From positions 992,001-1,056,000 of the forward strand of contig NZ_AP018050.1 of the NCBI RefSeq assembly GCF_003609775.1: a DNA stretch of 64,000 nucleotides, read 5' to 3'. The position numbers and the translations under genes were made by a program. The DNA comes from Prevotella melaninogenica (GTDB lineage: Bacteria > Bacteroidota > Bacteroidia > Bacteroidales > Bacteroidaceae). Below, one piece after another: positions 62,761-64,000 of this stretch. The notes below the pieces were generated by a model. That model made no database searches. It saw only the letters and a program-made list of their open reading frames with translations, and was not told the origin of the DNA. Position 1 is the stretch's first letter. Every line of letters begins with the position of its first letter.

Positions 62761-63717
62761 ATGATGGAAAGTAAGTTTATGCGTGTTATCTGCACGGTGC
62801 TATTCTGTTTATTCACATTCTGCTATCTGTATTTCTTTCAGGCAGATGTGATGACTGTAGTGCAGCATTTGGCTTCAGGGAAGCAAACCTTCTATGACCC
62901 ATTGTTAGGTGCAATATTGATAACGTTTACTTTAAAGTTACTTCAAGTAGGTGTAAGCTCATTGTTTAAGTTAAATAAGCGTGGCTTTGGCTTGACTTAC
63001 TTTCCATCTTTTCTTGTTCTGACAATCATCTCAGACTTGCGTCCAACAGCTGATAGCGTAACGTTTGGCAATTGGTTATGGATAGCTCCATTGCTCTTAT
63101 TGGTTTATACTTTTGTAATGCTTGCTGTCAAACGCTTTGAGCCTTACGAACCAGACCTGCGTAGTTATGGTCCGTTTTCACAGATAATTTGGATAAATCT
63201 TTTGCTTTTTCTGGGCTTCTTCTTATTTACTGGACTTTTCAGTAATAGTGATCGGTATTTCCATCAGCGAGCTAAAGTTGAGGCTTTGATAGATAAGAAG
63301 GATTATGCGGGTGCGCTTAAAGTTGTGCGTACGATGCCACATACGGATTCTGTAACATCTATGCTAACCATTTATGCTGTTGCGCGTAGAGGTCATTTAG
63401 CAGATAGTCTTTTCCATTACCCTTTGGTAGGAGGTTCACGAACTTTACGTCCTGGAAAGGTACATTCGTGGCTACAACCTGATAGTGTACTTTATAAAGT
63501 TACCCGTAATTCAGCTAACTACCAGCTGACAGGATTCTTATTAGACCGTAATCTCTATGATTTTGCTCGTTATCTTCCGCAGTATTATCCGTCAGATAGC
63601 CTTCGTCCACGTTATTATAAAGAAGCTCTCAAGATTCTCTCTCTTAAAAAGCAAGGCTTGAGAATAATACCACCTTATAAAGAAGGTAGCTATGCAGCTT
63701 ATTACTATGCAAAGTAA
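62761..63717 (+). CDS. Polytopic membrane protein with C-terminal soluble domain
   Basis: 318 residues. About five hydrophobic segments within residues 8-165 (VICTVLFCLFTFCYLYFFQ, LGAILITFTLKLLQVGV, PSFLVLTIISDL, WLWIAPLLLLVYTFVMLA, IIWINLLLFLGFFLFTGLF) are followed by a helical, TPR-like soluble part (RAKVEALIDKKDYAGALKVV). I do not recognise a named family with certainty. It follows glgB with a 5-nt gap, so it is probably co-transcribed. Confidence 0.72.
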   Translation: MMESKFMRVICTVLFCLFTFCYLYFFQADVMTVVQHLASGKQTFYDPLLGAILITFTLKLLQVGVSSLFKLNKRGFGLTYFPSFLVLTIISDLRPTADSVTFGNWLWIAPLLLLVYTFVMLAVKRFEPYEPDLRSYGPFSQIIWINLLLFLGFFLFTGLFSNSDRYFHQRAKVEALIDKKDYAGALKVVRTMPHTDSVTSMLTIYAVARRGHLADSLFHYPLVGGSRTLRPGKVHSWLQPDSVLYKVTRNSANYQLTGFLLDRNLYDFARYLPQYYPSDSLRPRYYKEALKILSLKKQGLRIIPPYKEGSYAAYYYAK

Positions 63718-63857
63718 TTAACTTCTTTACATAAGGATTTCTATTTTGAAATATCTTTACGAATACTTTGATAATATTCGTATAAAAGCCAAACAAAGCG
63801 TGGTTTTTTTGATATTTGTAACTATCAGCTTTTCAATGTATTATAAGGTTGTATAGG

Positions 63858-63967
63858 AAAAGATGCTTAACTGGATTTCAAAAGGGCGTTAGTTAGACCT
63901 CAAAAGGGTATCTTTTGCAAGCCTATTGGGCGTCTTTTTGAAGCTGATTCAGCATCAAATAAAAGCC
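63858..63967. repeat. 22-bp-period array, family 2, locus I
   Basis: Five units starting at 63858, 63880, 63902, 63924 and 63946. Unit 2 begins AAAAGGGCGTTAGTTAGA, unit 3 AAAAGGGTATCTTTTGCA, unit 4 TATTGGGCGTCTTTTTGA. It lies in the last 283 bp of the window, after the membrane protein gene; the gap holds no other recognised element. Confidence 0.82.
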
Positions 63968-64000
63968 ATGCCGTGAAAAAATATTACAAAAGCGTAGTTC

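Noticed and set aside
1..64000. tRNA or rRNA genes
   Set aside because: No cloverleaf or rRNA segment was recognised by eye on either strand; a tRNAscan run would be decisive.

Overview
The window looks like chromosomal DNA of a Prevotella-type member of the Bacteroidota. The evidence is the recurring Bacteroidota promoter (TTTG, about 20 bp, then TAnnTTTG) in front of most transcription units, an Oar-like TonB-dependent receptor, family signatures common in this phylum (DUF3256, CCDC81-type HU protein, BFN-UVR nuclease, GH109, carboxynorspermidine decarboxylase), and AT-rich intergenic DNA. The exact species cannot be fixed from sequence reading alone. No rRNA or tRNA gene and no CRISPR array was recognised.

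Layout. 0-7.2 kb: OPT transporter, TrmO, zinc-ribbon and small HERIH protein, DUF3256, nucleoside permease, BFN-UVR nuclease, RsmE. 7.6-11.4 kb: TonB receptor, a 66-bp tandem repeat, a cupin. 11.7-15.3 kb: sialic-acid catabolism (NanM-like mutarotase, MFS transporter, NanA lyase). 15.4-19.2 kb: asparaginase, nucleoside phosphorylase and an mnmE gene interrupted by one in-frame TAA. 19.2-25.5 kb, minus strand: a complete four-gene Wadjet (JetABCD) SMC-type anti-plasmid system, directly against the 3' end of mnmE. 26-35.6 kb: lipoprotein, orphan RfbC, HU-SPOR protein, FHA protein, DUF1573, AspS, two small winged-helix proteins, ManC, phytase-like esterase. 35.7-40 kb, minus: glnS-TPR-dedA-sigma factor, probably one operon. 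40.3-44.2 kb: a candidate small RNA, Nramp transporter, small membrane protein, endonuclease III, DUF2461. 44.3-52.6 kb: ValS, MazG, lipocalin-like lipoprotein, RNase Z, rpsF-rpsR-rplI, an AAA-CYTH fusion. 52.7-58.4 kb: GH109, J-domain protein, NspC, TenI-like protein, Prs. 58.6-63.7 kb: a candidate structured RNA of about 265 nt, a MORN-repeat protein, glycogen branching enzyme and a membrane protein.

The most unusual signal is not a gene. Eleven intergenic loci carry tandem arrays that keep an almost perfect 22-bp period although they belong to three unrelated sequence families: (1) six arrays of a 13-bp imperfect dyad RCAC-N5-GTGY plus a 9-bp spacer; (2) three arrays with a GGGCGTTAGTT-type unit; (3) two arrays of a TTCATGAA dyad. 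A twelfth locus has a 66-bp (3 x 22) repeat. Family 1 lies on the 5' side of genes; family 2 lies at gene 3' ends. I know of no description of this shared 22-bp register.

The cellular theme is mostly housekeeping (translation, tRNA modification, nucleotide metabolism, envelope) with two accessory modules: sialic-acid use and Wadjet defence. Reading frames were checked for alternative starts; several genes start downstream of the longest possible frame (valS, nanT, jetB, rpsF, MORN protein, HU-SPOR protein), as noted in each entry.
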